A DNA stretch of 64,000 nt, from contig NZ_RKQQ01000002.1 of the NCBI RefSeq assembly GCF_003814815.1, positions 62,001-126,000 of the forward strand. The letters run 5' to 3'. The DNA comes from Salisediminibacterium halotolerans (GTDB taxonomy: Bacteria > Bacillota > Bacilli > Bacillales > Salisediminibacteriaceae). Below the pieces are notes generated by a model, which made no database searches, was not told where the DNA came from, and worked only from the letters and a program-made list of their open reading frames with translations. This document shows, piece by piece, positions 62,942-64,000 of this stretch (position 1 is its first letter; every line of letters starts with the position of its first letter). Made by a program: the position numbers and the translations under genes.

Positions 62942-64000
62942 ATGTTTACGTTAATTAAAGGCGCGGAGCTGTATTCCCCGGCATGGCAGGGAAAGCAAGA
63001 TGTCCTGTTTGCTGATGGGCGCATATTGGCGGCGGGGGATTTGCAAGCTCCGGAAGGATACGCGACAGAAGTGATTGATGGGACGAATAAACGTTTGCTG
63101 CCGGGATTGATTGACGGACACGTCCATATTATCGGCGGCGGCGGTGAAGGCGGTTATCGGACGCGGACGCCGGAACTTCAATTATCCGACGCGTTCGGTT
63201 CCGGAATCACGACGGTTGTCGGTGTGATCGGTACGGACGGCGCGTCGAGAACGATGGCAGAACTAATTGTGAAAGCCCGCGCCCTTGAAGAAGAAGGGCT
63301 GACCTGCTATGCACACGTCGGCAACTATCATATCCCTGTTCGTACCGTGACCGGGAAAATTGAAGACGACTTGTTACTGATTGACCGGATTATCGGCGTC
63401 GGCGAAGTGGCAATCAGCGATCATCGCTCGTCGCAGCCGTCTTTTCAAGACTTGGCGAAAGTGGCCTCCGAAGCTCGAATCGGCGGGATGCTTTCCGGCA
63501 AAGCCGGTATTGTTAACGTCCATATCGGCGACGGACACGAAGGGTTGTCGCCGCTGTTGGAAGTGGTTGAGAAGACGGAACTTCCGATCAGCTCTTTTTA
63601 CCCGACGCATATCAACCGCACCGAAAATTTATTCACTGAAGGATTGACGTTTGCGAAAAATGGCGGTGTAATTGATTTTACCGCGAGCACGGTCCCGGAG
63701 TTTTTGGCAGACGGGGAAGTGAAAGCGCCCCGGGCCGTTCGCCGGGCGTTGGAAGCCGGCGTCAGTCCGGCGGCTATGACGATGACATCAGACGGACAAG
63801 GGAGTCTGCCGTCATTTGATGCGTCCGGTCAATTCAGCGGCTTGAAGGTTGCGCGGGTTTCAGCATTGTATGAAGCGGTAAAAGAAGCAATCTTAGAAGA
63901 AGGCGCCGATCCTGAAAGTGTTTTGCGAACCGTCACGACAACGCCGGCAAATACGTTGAAGTTACCTGCGAAGGGTGCGGTTGAAACGAATAAAGATGCG
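62942..64000 (+). CDS. iadA: isoaspartyl (beta-aspartyl) dipeptidase IadA (partial, runs off the right edge)
   Basis: 353 codons present, about nine tenths of the family length. Amidohydrolase fold: metal-ligand HVHIIGGGGEGG (about 60-71), HVGNYHIP, Lys of SGKAGIVNVHIGDGH (carboxylated metal-bridging Lys about 155) and THINRTENLF, with the second His pair. It cleaves iso-Asp dipeptides from damaged proteins. RBS GGGGAGG. It follows the transporter by 18 bases in a SigL operon, suggesting use of isoaspartyl peptides as nitrogen or carbon source. Confidence 0.95.
   Translation, partial: MFTLIKGAELYSPAWQGKQDVLFADGRILAAGDLQAPEGYATEVIDGTNKRLLPGLIDGHVHIIGGGGEGGYRTRTPELQLSDAFGSGITTVVGVIGTDGASRTMAELIVKARALEEEGLTCYAHVGNYHIPVRTVTGKIEDDLLLIDRIIGVGEVAISDHRSSQPSFQDLAKVASEARIGGMLSGKAGIVNVHIGDGHEGLSPLLEVVEKTELPISSFYPTHINRTENLFTEGLTFAKNGGVIDFTASTVPEFLADGEVKAPRAVRRALEAGVSPAAMTMTSDGQGSLPSFDASGQFSGLKVARVSALYEAVKEAILEEGADPESVLRTVTTTPANTLKLPAKGAVETNKDA

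Overview
The window looks like a chromosomal segment of a low-to-mid GC Gram-positive bacterium of the family Bacillaceae. The signs are strong AGGAGG-type ribosome binding sites, GTG starts, CcpA-type cre sites, a 7-1-7 Fur box, SigL (sigma-54) promoters, and genes typical of the group (YqaE/Pmp3, DUF4064, DUF624/YesL, FetAB, ArsDA). Several exported proteins are very rich in Asp, Glu and Asn, which hints at a salt- or alkali-adapted member. Naming a genus would be guesswork. No tRNA, rRNA, CRISPR array, transposase or phage gene was seen.

Layout. 0-4.3 kb: a partial persulfide dioxygenase-like MBL protein, three tandem cold-shock genes in an exact 456-bp period, small genes, and a sulfide:quinone oxidoreductase behind a CstR/CsoR-like operator. 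4.3-9 kb: two paralogous PAS-GGDEF-EAL proteins around a GNAT acetyltransferase. 9.2-18.2 kb: quinone oxidoreductase, thiolase, a sigma-54 activator, then a CoA-transferase / GntP permease / SDR operon resembling the scoAB-yxjC-yxjF set for 3-hydroxybutyrate or acetoacetate use. Both structural units have excellent -24/-12 promoters, and the operon has a cre site. 18.3-23.8 kb: FdhE, FetAB, acetoin/butanediol dehydrogenase, a YdjC deacetylase and a lipoprotein. 24-35 kb: two separate modules, each with a small nucleotide hydrolase (NUDIX or HIT) directly upstream of a PLD-SF2 helicase protein; the first is followed by an RNase H gene and the second by an alpha/beta hydrolase. 35.4-37.7 kb: GH4 6-phospho-beta-glucosidase and a divergent RpiR regulator. 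37.7-43.8 kb: ars operon (arsR-arsD-arsA-arsB) ending in a CoA-disulfide reductase-rhodanese fusion. 44.6-55.5 kb: a beta-glucan oligosaccharide locus (GH94 phosphorylase, ABC importer without its ATPase, DUF624, LacI, GH1, ROK kinase) with three matching operators. 55.9-64 kb: katG, a GrdB-family selenoprotein gene with an in-frame UGA and SECIS-like hairpin, a sigma-54 activator, a YfcC-family transporter with a sigma-54 promoter, and a partial isoaspartyl dipeptidase.

The least ordinary features are: (1) four intergenic repeat elements, each lying between two copies of a rho-independent terminator; the terminator differs from locus to locus but matches within each locus; (2) the two-fold recurrence of nucleotide hydrolase plus PLD-helicase, a possible defence module; (3) the selenoprotein, which would otherwise be annotated as two broken ORFs; (4) the cold-shock gene triplet with conserved leaders.
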